Assembly (NCBI GenBank): GCA_040776805.1
Contig: JAXGZS010000001.1
Coordinates: 62,001 to 126,000, forward strand
Direction of reading: 5' to 3'
DNA length: 64,000 nt
DNA from: UBA7702 sp040776805
GTDB lineage: Bacteria; Bacillota; Dehalobacteriia; UBA7702
Below are positions 25,782 through 34,980 of this stretch, one piece after another. A program made the translations under genes and the position numbers. The notes under the pieces were generated by a model. The model made no database searches. It was not told where the DNA came from and saw nothing but the letters and a program-made list of their open reading frames with translations. The stretch's first letter is position 1, and each line of letters begins with the position of its first letter.

Positions 25782-26687
25782 TCAATAGCCGTAGTAGGAC
25801 ATATTCTCTTCCTTGGCCACGTAGTATTGGACGGTTTCGCCGTCTTTGAGGCCGCTTTTGATTTCGATGTAAGTGCCGTCGGAGATTCCGGTTTCCACCG
25901 GCGTCTCTTTGGTGTTGCCGTCATCTTTAACCACTAGGACGTAGGAGCCGTTTTCACCCTCCTGAATCGCTTCGGCGGGGACGGCGACGACCTGATCGGC
26001 CTTTTCCAGGATCACCGTGGCGGTGCCGGACATGCCCACCCGCAGACTGCCGTCATTTAGAAAGGTGACAAGGACGTCAAAGCTGGAACCGGTATCGGCA
26101 TAGTTTGCCAGGTCGCTGATGAAGGTGATCTTGCCCTCATAGACATTGCCGGTGGAGTTGGCGGCGATTTCCGCGGTTTGGCCGATTTGGATTTTATCAA
26201 AATCACTTTCGTTCACCGTCATGGCCATGGCCAGCGTGTCGGTGCTACCGACCTTCACGTAGTGATCTGTGGTGATGGTCTGCTTGGCTTCGGGGAGATT
26301 CAGCTTTTGGATGACACAGGGGTAAGGCGCCGTCATGGTCTTACCGTTGGTATATTTTAAGATGGCGTCGCCCTCCTTGAGGGACTGACCCTTTTCCACC
26401 AGCACTTCCTTTAAGGTATAGCCAGTATGGGGGGCGATGTTTTCCTCTAAGGCCGGGGCGATTTTGCCTTCGGAGGAGAGGCTGTTTTTGATGTCCATCA
26501 CCGTGGCCTGATCCGTGACCGTGCTAGTGGCCCCGGTGGAGGCGTTGTTTTTGGCGCCGTTGAGGAGGAACCCAATGACGGCAACGAAAATGAGGACAAT
26601 GCCAAGGAAGATCACTAATTTTTTATGACGGCGGAAGAAGTTTTCCTTGCCGTTGTTTTTTCGTTCCCGCTTTTCTTTTCGCCGCAT
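25782..26687 (-). CDS. Efflux adaptor (HlyD/MacA-like), second copy
   Basis: 301 residues: basic N-terminus, one membrane helix (about 24-44), a lipoyl-like half (ENIAPHTGYTLKEVLVEKGQ, LKEGDAILKY), a beta-barrel domain and a membrane-proximal end with VPAEAIQEGENGSYVLVV and a GLKDGETV motif. Such adaptors link ABC permeases of MacB type to partners outside the membrane. GGAGG lies 8 bases before the ATG. The preceding gene ends at the next base upstream, so it is the last gene of a five-gene operon that already starts with another adaptor. Confidence 0.85.
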   Translation of the reverse strand: MRRKEKRERKNNGKENFFRRHKKLVIFLGIVLIFVAVIGFLLNGAKNNASTGATSTVTDQATVMDIKNSLSSEGKIAPALEENIAPHTGYTLKEVLVEKGQSLKEGDAILKYTNGKTMTAPYPCVIQKLNLPEAKQTITTDHYVKVGSTDTLAMAMTVNESDFDKIQIGQTAEIAANSTGNVYEGKITFISDLANYADTGSSFDVLVTFLNDGSLRVGMSGTATVILEKADQVVAVPAEAIQEGENGSYVLVVKDDGNTKETPVETGISDGTYIEIKSGLKDGETVQYYVAKEENMSYYGY

Positions 26688-27518
26688 TTAATTGGCCTCC
26701 TTTGTAACGTAGATTCGATAGTAGCGCACTTCGCCGTTTTCCGCGGTGACGCTGATCAATACTTTATTCAGACCGCTGCGAAAGCCGCTGTTGCCGGCTA
26801 CCACTACCGCAGCTTTGGCGTCGTTGGCTTTGGCGCTGACACTGATGGCTCTGGTGTCGGTGTCCACGGTGAGAAAATAAGTATTGTTGGTTTTATGAAA
26901 TGCTGAAGAGAGGTCCAAACCGGTGACGGCAAGGGATTTTAGATAGTTATCCGCGGAACCGGCATAGACGCTGCTACCGCTGCTGTCGCCACCCTCCCCG
27001 CCGCCGATGACGCCAAAGTCGCCGCCGTCGCCGCTGAATTCCTCACCGCCGTTATCGGTGTCCTCCTCCGGCGGTGTCGTCGCCGCTTTCACGGTCACCG
27101 AAAGGTCTTCGGACACGGGTTCTCCGTCCTCTCCTCTCACCGCGGTGGTGATGGTGAGCTGTTGCCCCGCCACGGCGCCTTCACTGAAGCTGACGTTGAC
27201 TTTCAGGTTCGTGACGCCATTTAGCTGCTCTGAAGTGATCGTGTATACGTTCTTCTCCTGATCGTAGGTGGGCTGGAGCTCACCTTCAAAGGCGACGGCT
27301 GCGATCATAGGGCTACCGCTGATGATCACGGTATAGGGGGCTGCCTTGATCTCCTCGGGCAGTGCTGTGAGGTCGATCTGATAGCCAAAGGGCTCGCCTT
27401 CCGTCACCTCGGTGGCGGCGGCGCTGGTGAAATGGTTCTCCGCCAAAGCCCCCAGAGAGGGGAGGAAGGAGCAGAGCAGAACCGCGCCGAGAATTAAAAA
27501 CAGAGTTCGTTTTTTCAT
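26688..27518 (-). CDS. Secreted protein with cadherin-like beta-sandwich domain
   Basis: 276 residues: signal peptide (1-27), a cohesin- or Ig-like domain (about 30-145), a Gly/Glu/Asp-rich linker (about 148-185) and a C-terminal cadherin-like beta-sandwich domain (about 190-272, LKSLAVTGLDLSSAFHKTNN with the end VRYYRIYVTKE). Related domains occur in the giant SLH protein at 11684. GAGGAGG precedes the ATG. It lies between the permease gene and the second adaptor gene, so it may be the exported cargo or a wall-side partner of the transporter. Confidence 0.75.
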   Translation of the reverse strand: MKKRTLFLILGAVLLCSFLPSLGALAENHFTSAAATEVTEGEPFGYQIDLTALPEEIKAAPYTVIISGSPMIAAVAFEGELQPTYDQEKNVYTITSEQLNGVTNLKVNVSFSEGAVAGQQLTITTAVRGEDGEPVSEDLSVTVKAATTPPEEDTDNGGEEFSGDGGDFGVIGGGEGGDSSGSSVYAGSADNYLKSLAVTGLDLSSAFHKTNNTYFLTVDTDTRAISVSAKANDAKAAVVVAGNSGFRSGLNKVLISVTAENGEVRYYRIYVTKEAN

Positions 27519-27531
27519 GGGATCCTCCTCA

Positions 27532-28710
27532 TTATTCTTGCTTTAAAGCATCAATTGGCCGTAGACAGGCGGCGCGGTAAGAAGGGAAGCTGCCGAAAAT
27601 CAGACCCACGGCGGCGCTGACCGAGAAGGAAAGCACCACCACGCCGGGGCTTAAGGCAAAGATATTGCTGTAGCCCAAGTAGGCCACAAGGGCATTGGTC
27701 AAAGCGCCGCAGCCGATGCCGGTGAGAATGCCGATGATCCCGCCCAGCAAACTTAAAACCAGGGACTCGATGAGGAATTGCTTGGAAATATCCCGGCGTT
27801 TGGCGCCCAGGGATTTCCTGATTCCGATTTCCTTGGTGCGCTCGGTGACGGAGACCAGCATCACGTTCATGATGCCGATACCGCCGACGATCAGGGAGAT
27901 CCCGGCGATGCCCCCTAAGAGCAGGGAGAGCTGAGCGGATACTTCCTTCATGGATTCGAGAATGCCGGTATTGGTGTAGACGTTGAGGCTATCGGAATCA
28001 ATCTTATAGTTGGTCTCCACGTAGCTCTTGACCTCCTTGGCGGCGCCGTCTACATTTTCCGCGTTGTTGGCTTTGAGATAAAGTTCACTGACTGCGGTAT
28101 TGCTGCCCAGGTATTTCGCCGTGGTCAAGGGTACCAACAAGATATTGTCGACCTCGCTCATGGAACTGCCCGCGGCCAGGGTGCCGACGACGGTATAGTC
28201 GTCGCCATTGATCTTGATGGTCTTACCCAGGGGATCCGTGAGGTTGAAGAGCTTCTCGGCAATGCTGTTGCCGATGATCACGGCCTTGGTGCTGTTTTCG
28301 ATGTCGATCTCCGAAAGAGGCCTGCCCTCGCCAAGGTCGTAGCCCATGACGCCGAGGTAGTTTTGATTGGTGGCGAGCAGGTTGAAATTTTCTAACTTGA
28401 CGTTGCCTCGGTTGATGTTGGCGCTGAGGGATTTATAGGGAGCGATGGCTTCAATGTTGGGGAGCTTTAGAAAATCGTCGAGGTCGTTATATGCGATGGT
28501 GGTCTTGCCATCATAGATACTTACGGTTAGAAGATCCGCGCCGAGGCCAGACATCTCGTTGGTGACGCTTTCGGTGGCGCCCTTGCCGATGCCCACGAGG
28601 ATGATCACCGAGGCAATGCCGATGATCAGGCCCAGCATGGTGAGGGCCGAGCGGAGCTTGTTGGTTCTGATGTTGGACAGGGCTAATTTGATGGTCAGTA
28701 ACAGGCTCAT
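27532..28710 (-). CDS. MacB-type ABC permease (FtsX fold)
   Basis: 392 residues: N-terminal membrane helix with the family start NIRTNKLRSALTMLGLIIGI, an extracellular MacB periplasmic core-type domain (about 45-245), and three C-terminal helices with GGIGIMNVMLVSVTERTKEI and GIRKSLGAKRRDI, all hallmark MacB/FtsX motifs. Such transporters use ATP hydrolysis for mechanical work outside the membrane and do not move the substrate through the bilayer. It overlaps the ATPase gene by 4 bases. Confidence 0.92.
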   Translation of the reverse strand: MSLLLTIKLALSNIRTNKLRSALTMLGLIIGIASVIILVGIGKGATESVTNEMSGLGADLLTVSIYDGKTTIAYNDLDDFLKLPNIEAIAPYKSLSANINRGNVKLENFNLLATNQNYLGVMGYDLGEGRPLSEIDIENSTKAVIIGNSIAEKLFNLTDPLGKTIKINGDDYTVVGTLAAGSSMSEVDNILLVPLTTAKYLGSNTAVSELYLKANNAENVDGAAKEVKSYVETNYKIDSDSLNVYTNTGILESMKEVSAQLSLLLGGIAGISLIVGGIGIMNVMLVSVTERTKEIGIRKSLGAKRRDISKQFLIESLVLSLLGGIIGILTGIGCGALTNALVAYLGYSNIFALSPGVVVLSFSVSAAVGLIFGSFPSYRAACLRPIDALKQE

Positions 28711-29384
28711 TGGGGGTCCTCCCCTTCTTTGAGATTGCCGTCATGCATTTCCACGACCCGGCGGGCTCTTTTGGCGACGCTGGCGTCGTGGGTGATGACG
28801 ACGATGGTTTGGCCGCCTTCATTGAGACGCTCCATCAGTTCCATGATCTCGGCGCCGGTTTTGGAGTCCAAAGCGCCGGTGGGCTCGTCGGCGAGGATGA
28901 TTTCCGGATCACAGGAGAGGGCCCGGGCAATGGCGACTCGCTGCTGCTGGCCGCCGGAAAGCTGTTTTGGCAAATGTTTTTCCCGGCCCAGCAAATTGAC
29001 CTTGTCCAAATAGAAGAGGGCCTTTTCTCTGGCCTGTTTTTCGCTGTAGCCGTGGTAAAGCAGGGGTACCATGACGTTTTCCAGAGCGTTGATTCGGGGC
29101 AGCAGATGAAAGCTTTGGAATACAAAGCCGATCTTGGCATTTCTGATCACGGCCTGTTGATCATCGCTGAGGGTGGTCACATCCTCTTGATCCAGGAGAT
29201 AGGTGCCGGAGTCCGCCGTATCCAGAAGCCCTAAGATATTCATGAGGGTGGATTTTCCGGAACCGCTGGGGCCGACAATGGAGATGAATTCTCCTTTCTT
29301 TACCTGAAGGTTGACGTGGTTCACCGCGGTGATCGTCTCCTCTCCCATCTGAAAGCTTTTGGTCAAATCAATCAGCTGGATCAT
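28707..29384 (-). CDS. ABC transporter ATPase (MacB/LolD type)
   Basis: 225 residues with Walker A GPSGSGKST (about 38), Q-loop VFQSFHLLP, signature LSGGQQQRVAIARAL and Walker B ILADEPTGALDS, typical of the MacB/LolD ATPases. The start overlaps the adaptor stop in ATGA fashion and the stop overlaps the permease start, so the three genes are translationally coupled. Confidence 0.95.
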   Translation of the reverse strand: MIQLIDLTKSFQMGEETITAVNHVNLQVKKGEFISIVGPSGSGKSTLMNILGLLDTADSGTYLLDQEDVTTLSDDQQAVIRNAKIGFVFQSFHLLPRINALENVMVPLLYHGYSEKQAREKALFYLDKVNLLGREKHLPKQLSGGQQQRVAIARALSCDPEIILADEPTGALDSKTGAEIMELMERLNEGGQTIVVITHDASVAKRARRVVEMHDGNLKEGEDPQ

Positions 29385-30370
29385 TTTGTTTCCCCCTTTC
29401 GCACGGTCGCCACCCGGATGGTTTCGTCGCCTTTGAGGCCGCTGACGATTTCCACATGGGTGGCGTCGCTGATACCGGTTTTCACCTTGGTTTTGGCGAC
29501 GCTGCCGTCACCTTTGACGACGTTGACATAGCGCTGGTCGCCGACGATGGTGACGGCGTTCACCGGCACGGCCAGAACGTCCTGTTTTTCTGCCAGCAAC
29601 ACGGTGCAGCTGGCGCTCATGCCGATTTTCAGGCTGCCGTCGTTATCCAGATTGACCACGGCTTTGAAATAGGCGCCGTTGTCGGCGGCTGCTTTGTCGC
29701 CTTCTCCGTCTTCTTTGGCGAACGTCCCGGTGTTAGTACCGTCTTCCTCTTTGTTTTCGCCGTTGTTTTCCGTGCTGTTCTGATCCGTCTGGCCTTTATT
29801 GTCCTCCGTTTTGATGGCTTCGTCGGAAGAACCGCTGACATAGGTGATGACACCGCTGAACTCTTTATCGGGTTCGGCGTTGATGATAACCTTTGCCGTG
29901 TTGCCCATGGCGATGCGGCTGATTTCATCCTCGGGCACCGTCAGGTGGATGGCGATTTGATCGTCGGGCAGAAAGGTCACGCTCTGGGAGCCGTCCCCCT
30001 TTGAGCCGGTGCGGGGCGGGTTGATCGCCGAGACCACGCCGCTGTGTTCCGCTTTGAGAGCACTGCCGTCGCTGTAAAGGGCGATGGGATCGCCGGCGGC
30101 GACATGCTCCTTGACTTCGGTGCACATGCCCTTAAAGGTTTTACTCTTGCTGAAGAGCAGCGTCTCCTCTTTGGCGGTTTGAACCTCTCCGGCAGCGGTC
30201 AGGGTCTGCTGGATCGTGGTGGTGGTGACGGCCACATCCTCATATTGAACCTTGGCTTCTGTTTTTTCGGCCTGTTGGTTCTGGTAGTAAACGATGATGG
30301 CGGTAGCGAGGCTGAGGCAAAGAATCAAGAGGACGATTCCCTGTTTTTTATACTGTTTGAGATCTTTCAA
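29381..30370 (-). CDS. Efflux adaptor (HlyD/MacA-like), first copy
   Basis: 329 residues, start TTG with GGGGG about 9 bases upstream. One membrane helix (about 12-30), lipoyl half-motifs, and an Asn/Glu/Asp-rich insertion (about 185-230) in the middle of the barrel region that the second copy at 25782 lacks. The C-terminal part has VPVNAVTIVGDQRYVNVV and GLKGDETI. First gene of the MacAB-like operon. Only about a quarter to a third of the sequence appears shared with the other adaptor, by eye. Confidence 0.85.
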   Translation of the reverse strand: MKDLKQYKKQGIVLLILCLSLATAIIVYYQNQQAEKTEAKVQYEDVAVTTTTIQQTLTAAGEVQTAKEETLLFSKSKTFKGMCTEVKEHVAAGDPIALYSDGSALKAEHSGVVSAINPPRTGSKGDGSQSVTFLPDDQIAIHLTVPEDEISRIAMGNTAKVIINAEPDKEFSGVITYVSGSSDEAIKTEDNKGQTDQNSTENNGENKEEDGTNTGTFAKEDGEGDKAAADNGAYFKAVVNLDNDGSLKIGMSASCTVLLAEKQDVLAVPVNAVTIVGDQRYVNVVKGDGSVAKTKVKTGISDATHVEIVSGLKGDETIRVATVRKGETK

Positions 30371-30401
30371 AAGAGGAACCCCCTAAATACGCATTTTCAC
30401 C

Positions 30402-30409
30402 ATTATAAC
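30402..30409 (-). promoter_or_regulatory. Extended -10 of the MacAB-like operon
   Basis: On the minus strand TGTTATAAT, an extended -10 box, lies about 32 bases before the TTG start. No good -35 box is seen. Confidence 0.45.
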
Positions 30410-30520
30410 AAAAAAAGCAGAGGACTTCATTAAATAAATCTAAAGAATCTCTGAAATCACATTTAAGAATTGTTGAAACGCACAGAAGACGTCCATGGTG
30501 ATGAGCGTCTCAGTTTGTAA

Positions 30521-30561
30521 ACAAAAGTCGCGTTTGGAAGAGAATCCAAACACGACTTTTG
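30521..30561. terminator. Terminator of methyltransferase module B
   Basis: ACAAAAGTCG-CGTTTGGA pairs with TCCAAACA-CGACTTTTGT, almost perfectly. The U-run is built into the stem on both strands. Confidence 0.78.
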
Positions 30562-30771
30562 TCCTTATGGGGAAGATGGAGTTTGAGATCAACCCCTGTG
30601 GGAGAAGGATATCGCGGCCGGAAGGGAATGGGGGTATCCGGCCTATATTTTATTGTCTTCATCGACGATAAACTTTTCTTATGGGCTATTTTATCGCTTA
30701 CCATGAAATTACATGGAGGTAAAGGGCAACCGTTTTAGCCGTGGGTGTTTTCCTTTTCTTTTGTGGTATGT

Positions 30772-32346
30772 TCAGGTTAATTTAAAGGTGAGAAACGATA
30801 GGATGAATACGCCGATGCCGGCGATCATCGTAACGTACGGCAAAACACTGGCATTCCTTTGTGGTGTTTCCCCAATGTTACATTGGAGGTCAGCATAGAT
30901 ATGTTCCGGAAATTTCCCTTTGTCCGCAATGTAATGGCGGTAGAGGAACACGGGAATGATCACCAACGCCCATAGAAATCCCGACAAAACGGGGCCGCTT
31001 TCAACGCTTCCGGCATAAGCGCCGATAAAAATAATGTTCAAATAACTGACCGCGGTATTGAAAACAAGAATGACTTTCGGCACTTTAAACGGCCGTTCCT
31101 GATTCTTGTTATCCAGGCGATGGAGCCAGCCGGAATTTAAATTCAAGAAGACAAAGATCATGTAACAGACGTTGGCGGCGATCAGAATGAAAAAATAATT
31201 TGAAAAAGTCAGTAAAACAACGTTGAAAGCAAAATCGGTCCACATCGCCGCCACGGGCGCGCCATGTTTGTTTACTTTTGATAAATACTTTGGCAGCCAG
31301 CCGTCGACGGAAGCCTGATAGATCGTTCTGGAAGATCCGGCCATGGCCGTCATCAGACTTGTGATGACGACAAAAAGGAACATAAAGTAAGTTATGAGAT
31401 ATATGCTATGCCCGTTACCGACCATGTTTGCCATGGCGGCGGCGACACCGCTGCCATCCATAATGTTATCCGCTAAAAGGCCTGACTTACCCAGAAACCC
31501 CTGAAAAGAAAAGGGAACCAGGGAAAAAGCGACCAGGCAGAGGATCCCGGCGGCCATAATTGCTTTGAAAGTATCTTTGCGCGGATCTTTAAACTCAGAG
31601 ACATAACAGACTGCCGTTTCAAAGCCGTAGGTACTGTAACCCGCAATAAACAGTGCCGCAAAGATGATACCCCAGCCTTTAAGGCCGGTTTCCCCGCTGC
31701 CGATGGAGAGGGGCCAAACATTTTCCAAGGGAATTCTACCGGTGACGATGGGCGCCAAAGCGATACCAAAGATAATTACAATTGCGATTCGGGAAAAAAC
31801 CGTCTGAATTTTTGCTGCTTTGGCGATGCCGTAATGCTGCATCATAAAGATCAGCAGCAGGCACATGGCAGCGATCAGCCAGGTAAAACTGATGCGTAAG
31901 GATAAGCCGTCCATCAACCAACCGAGATCAACAATGGTGATCTGCCAGGTGCGTACAACGGAACTTGCCCGAAACAGCTGTACGATATAAGTGGCGGCCA
32001 GACCGGATACAATGGATAGTATTGGCGACCAGGCAAACCAGTTGCACCAGGTGGAGAGCGGGGCGATGATTTTTGAGTAGCGGAGCCAGGCCATTGCGCC
32101 ATAGACCGAGGCTCCGCCAGATTTGTTGGGATAAAGACCGGCAATTTCCGCATAAGTCAGAGCCTGAAAAAAACCGATGCAAACGGAAACAATAAATACC
32201 AGCCAGGACATCTTCCCGGCGATTGCTACCACACCTCCGATGGTGGTAAACACACCAAGGGGCACCCCGCAGGACATCCAGAAGCCGTCTTTCCAGTTGA
32301 TGGCTCTTTTCAATCCTGCGGCAGGAGAATTCGTTCCATCTTTCAT
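30772..32346 (-). CDS. APC-superfamily amino acid/amine permease
   Basis: 524 residues and about 12 membrane segments. The N-terminal GVPLGVFTTIGGVVAIAGKMSW and the following FFQALTYAEIAGLYPNKSGG are the conserved first helices of APC permeases, with the unwound helix 1 that binds substrate. I start at ATG 32346 (GAGAAAAGAG 10 bases upstream) rather than the GTG three codons before. Last gene of module B, behind an MttB-like gene, so it may import a methylated amine or amino acid derivative. Substrate unknown. Confidence 0.85.
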   Translation of the reverse strand: MKDGTNSPAAGLKRAINWKDGFWMSCGVPLGVFTTIGGVVAIAGKMSWLVFIVSVCIGFFQALTYAEIAGLYPNKSGGASVYGAMAWLRYSKIIAPLSTWCNWFAWSPILSIVSGLAATYIVQLFRASSVVRTWQITIVDLGWLMDGLSLRISFTWLIAAMCLLLIFMMQHYGIAKAAKIQTVFSRIAIVIIFGIALAPIVTGRIPLENVWPLSIGSGETGLKGWGIIFAALFIAGYSTYGFETAVCYVSEFKDPRKDTFKAIMAAGILCLVAFSLVPFSFQGFLGKSGLLADNIMDGSGVAAAMANMVGNGHSIYLITYFMFLFVVITSLMTAMAGSSRTIYQASVDGWLPKYLSKVNKHGAPVAAMWTDFAFNVVLLTFSNYFFILIAANVCYMIFVFLNLNSGWLHRLDNKNQERPFKVPKVILVFNTAVSYLNIIFIGAYAGSVESGPVLSGFLWALVIIPVFLYRHYIADKGKFPEHIYADLQCNIGETPQRNASVLPYVTMIAGIGVFILSFLTFKLT

Positions 32347-32507
32347 GAATACCACACTCTTTTCTCGCTACCATTTTAATACCGGATATTCCGATCCTTG
32401 TATTATGAATGATACTTTAAGGTGCTGATGAAGCAATACCATGGTATGGAGATTCCGTCTTATGCCGGTAGCGCTTATCAGCGTAGCAAGCACAATAAAA
32501 AATTGTG

Positions 32508-33929
32508 TCAGATGATTTTTAATTCACGTTCCGTTTCCGAAATGATTTCCTTTATCTCTTTTTGTATCTCTTCCGCCAGCGGTTTCGGATTGTGTTGTTT
32601 GAGCAAGGCGACGGCCTTTTCATCGGCGTTGTCGGCAAAGCTGTTGCCGCCTTTTGCAGTCCAGCTCTCGTAGGTATTACGATCAATCAATTCAGGATAA
32701 ATTTGTGCATCCTTCATGTGCTCGATGGTGTGTGATTGCGCAAGGAAGTTTCCTTTCGGTCCCACTGACTCGATGAAAGTAAGAGCCAATGTAGCCTCGT
32801 TTACCGATATTCCTTTCAAAATACGGCGAACCATCGCAATCATTTCATTATCGGCGACCAGCTGGCCCAAACTACCGATCATACCGGAAGCCAGACAACC
32901 GGTGCCGAAGATCATGTCGGCCCCGGACAATGCGGGAAGCAGTCCGTTCAAGGTTTTCTCGTGACCGCATTGCAGGTCGGAAATTTTGCTGTCGGTCCAG
33001 AATCCCGCCACAACGTGGGGGATCTGATAATACCTGGCTAACTCGCTGATGGCGGCGCTGAACATGCCGATTTCCGGGCAACCATAAGTCGCGGTGGCGC
33101 GGCGTAAATCCAATGCCGAAGTGCAAGCGCCGTAAATGCAGGGGGCTCCTTTTGCAGCCAACTGGGCAAGAACGATGCAGGCTAACATTTCCGCATTATG
33201 GATCACGATGGTTCCGGCAAGCGTGACGGGACCCGTACCTCCGCTGGTGAGGGCGGACATATTCATGTTGGGAATCCCCGCCCTTGCTAAGACAATGATG
33301 GATTCGCAGATTCCGTTATCCAGATTCAGCGGGCTTTTGGGGCAAGTACCCGCAATGCAAACGGGTTTTTTGCGAGATTCCGCTTCGCCGCCGGATACCG
33401 CCTGCGCGATTTTCACGGTGGCTTGCGCCAAAGTTCCGTCGGGGGTGGCGACGCAAATCGGTTTTACGGTATTGTTGACATAAGCGCTGAATGAGTGCAG
33501 CGTATAGGAAGCGGCCGGGACATCCGAGGCGACCCAAGAATCCCAACACATATCTTGTTGATCAAGGGCATCGATGAGCTTTGCATAGTTCGCTTCATCC
33601 TTAATAGAAACAGGGCGGATACTCTTTGTTTCCGGGTCGACGATATGAGGCGCTTCGCCAAAGGAGCAGAAACGGGTTTTCCCATCGCCGAGATAGAATC
33701 CTTTATCACCGCGGCCCGCCAAAAAAATGGTGGACGGTGCACTTTGGATGGCTTCTTCTACGATGTATGCGGGCAGCTTTACGAGACGCTGTTTGATATC
33801 TACATCGGCGCCGGCGTTTCGGAAAAGTTCCAGCGCTTCGTCACTGTCAGCAAGGAAGCCGGTGTTTGCCAAAATACGCAAAGTGCTTTGGTGAAGGGTC
33901 TTTAGGTCTGTTTTGGTGAAAGTATTCAC
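32508..33929 (-). CDS. MttB-family methyltransferase without pyrrolysine (Trp variant)
   Basis: 473 residues. At the pyrrolysine position it carries Trp311 (VVAGF-W-TDSKISDLQCGHEK). The rest follows the MttB fold, including NMSALTSGGTGPVTLAGTI and the end HTIEHMKDAQ. Non-pyrrolysine members act on quaternary amines or other N-methyl compounds with a corrinoid protein. The start codon is GTG with AAGGAAGG 9 bases upstream. It lies 24 bases behind the EamA gene and in the same presumed transcript as a pyrrolysine-containing MttB. Confidence 0.85.
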   Translation of the reverse strand: MNTFTKTDLKTLHQSTLRILANTGFLADSDEALELFRNAGADVDIKQRLVKLPAYIVEEAIQSAPSTIFLAGRGDKGFYLGDGKTRFCSFGEAPHIVDPETKSIRPVSIKDEANYAKLIDALDQQDMCWDSWVASDVPAASYTLHSFSAYVNNTVKPICVATPDGTLAQATVKIAQAVSGGEAESRKKPVCIAGTCPKSPLNLDNGICESIIVLARAGIPNMNMSALTSGGTGPVTLAGTIVIHNAEMLACIVLAQLAAKGAPCIYGACTSALDLRRATATYGCPEIGMFSAAISELARYYQIPHVVAGFWTDSKISDLQCGHEKTLNGLLPALSGADMIFGTGCLASGMIGSLGQLVADNEMIAMVRRILKGISVNEATLALTFIESVGPKGNFLAQSHTIEHMKDAQIYPELIDRNTYESWTAKGGNSFADNADEKAVALLKQHNPKPLAEEIQKEIKEIISETERELKII

Positions 33930-33953
33930 GATGATACCTTCCTTTCAAAAGCA

Positions 33954-34913
33954 TTATGAGTTCGTTTCCTGTGGAGCCTCTGTCTTTTGCTCGGTTATTT
34001 TTCTGGATTCTTTTAATTCCGAATATTGCAGCCAGATTAAGCCGCCGATGATAATCAACATACCGGCAATCTGAATGAAATCAAGGACCTGACCGAGGAC
34101 GATAAAACCGAGAATGGCGGAGGTAACGGGATCAAGGCTATACATAATGACCACCAAAGGCGCTTCAACCCGCTGGAACGCTCTGCCCAAGGGAAAATAA
34201 CTGCCGATTTGAGGAACAATGATAAAACCGAGCAGCAATAAAATGGCGCTGAAACCGTGGATAGCGTATACGCTGGAGATTTCGCCAAAGACTTCCCAGG
34301 GAGGGCTGATGAAACTGGTGGCGATAAAACCGATGAAGTTGATCCAGAAATAAAAAGCGTCGGGATGGGAATCGGCATTATCAAAAGCGAATTTTGTGAT
34401 GATATAACTGAACGCAAAGGTAAACGTTACCGCTACGATCAGCAATAACCCCAATGCTGTGGCGGATAAATCCGTCCAAGCTTTGAGCAATAGAAAAATC
34501 CCTATAATGGCCGTGATGCCGGCGCCGATTTTAGGCGCGGTGATTTTAATTTTCCAAATGAATCTGGAGGCGATCATGACCAAAAAGTAATTGGAAAAGG
34601 TGATCACCGATGCGATGGCCACGGATAAACCCGCCGCCATTGCCGTACTGTATAAAAGATTGGTGCCGAGAACACCGACAATCCCGCAGAGCAGGTAGAT
34701 CACAAATTGTTTTTTGGTTGGAAGCAACATTCTGGGATTTCTGAGCAAAGCGCTGACGCCGAAAAACAAAATCAAAGAAATCGGTGCGAAAACGGCGATG
34801 GCCGCTTCGGAAAACCCCACGTTACATAGTCCGGTGACAAAGGTACCGTAGGTACCCCATAAAATAGCGGAAATGCCCGCCAAAAGAAGACCTTGCGCTT
34901 TTCTTTTATCCAT
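33954..34913 (-). CDS. EamA/DMT-type transporter
   Basis: 319 residues, ten membrane segments in two EamA halves (AGISAILWGTYGTFVTGL at the start of the first; FAFSYIITKFAF at the start of the second; PVTSAILGFIVLGQ near the end). Drug/metabolite transporters of this type export or import amino acids and related compounds. GGAGGG precedes the ATG. It stands between the two methyltransferase genes of module B, so it may move the amine or a demethylated product. Confidence 0.88.
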   Translation of the reverse strand: MDKRKAQGLLLAGISAILWGTYGTFVTGLCNVGFSEAAIAVFAPISLILFFGVSALLRNPRMLLPTKKQFVIYLLCGIVGVLGTNLLYSTAMAAGLSVAIASVITFSNYFLVMIASRFIWKIKITAPKIGAGITAIIGIFLLLKAWTDLSATALGLLLIVAVTFTFAFSYIITKFAFDNADSHPDAFYFWINFIGFIATSFISPPWEVFGEISSVYAIHGFSAILLLLGFIIVPQIGSYFPLGRAFQRVEAPLVVIMYSLDPVTSAILGFIVLGQVLDFIQIAGMLIIIGGLIWLQYSELKESRKITEQKTEAPQETNS

Positions 34914-34980
34914 GTTTTTACCCTCCGATCAAAAGGCTGTATTGCCGGTTGGATGTAACCGGCAATACCTGCCATGGTGC

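Larger units (their letters stand above)
30371..30771. other. Gap with terminator between two minus-strand operons
   Basis: It holds the promoter box at 30402, a terminator at 30521-30561 and a weak GGCCGGA/TCCGGCC repeat at 30616-30643. No gene is apparent. Confidence 0.65.
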
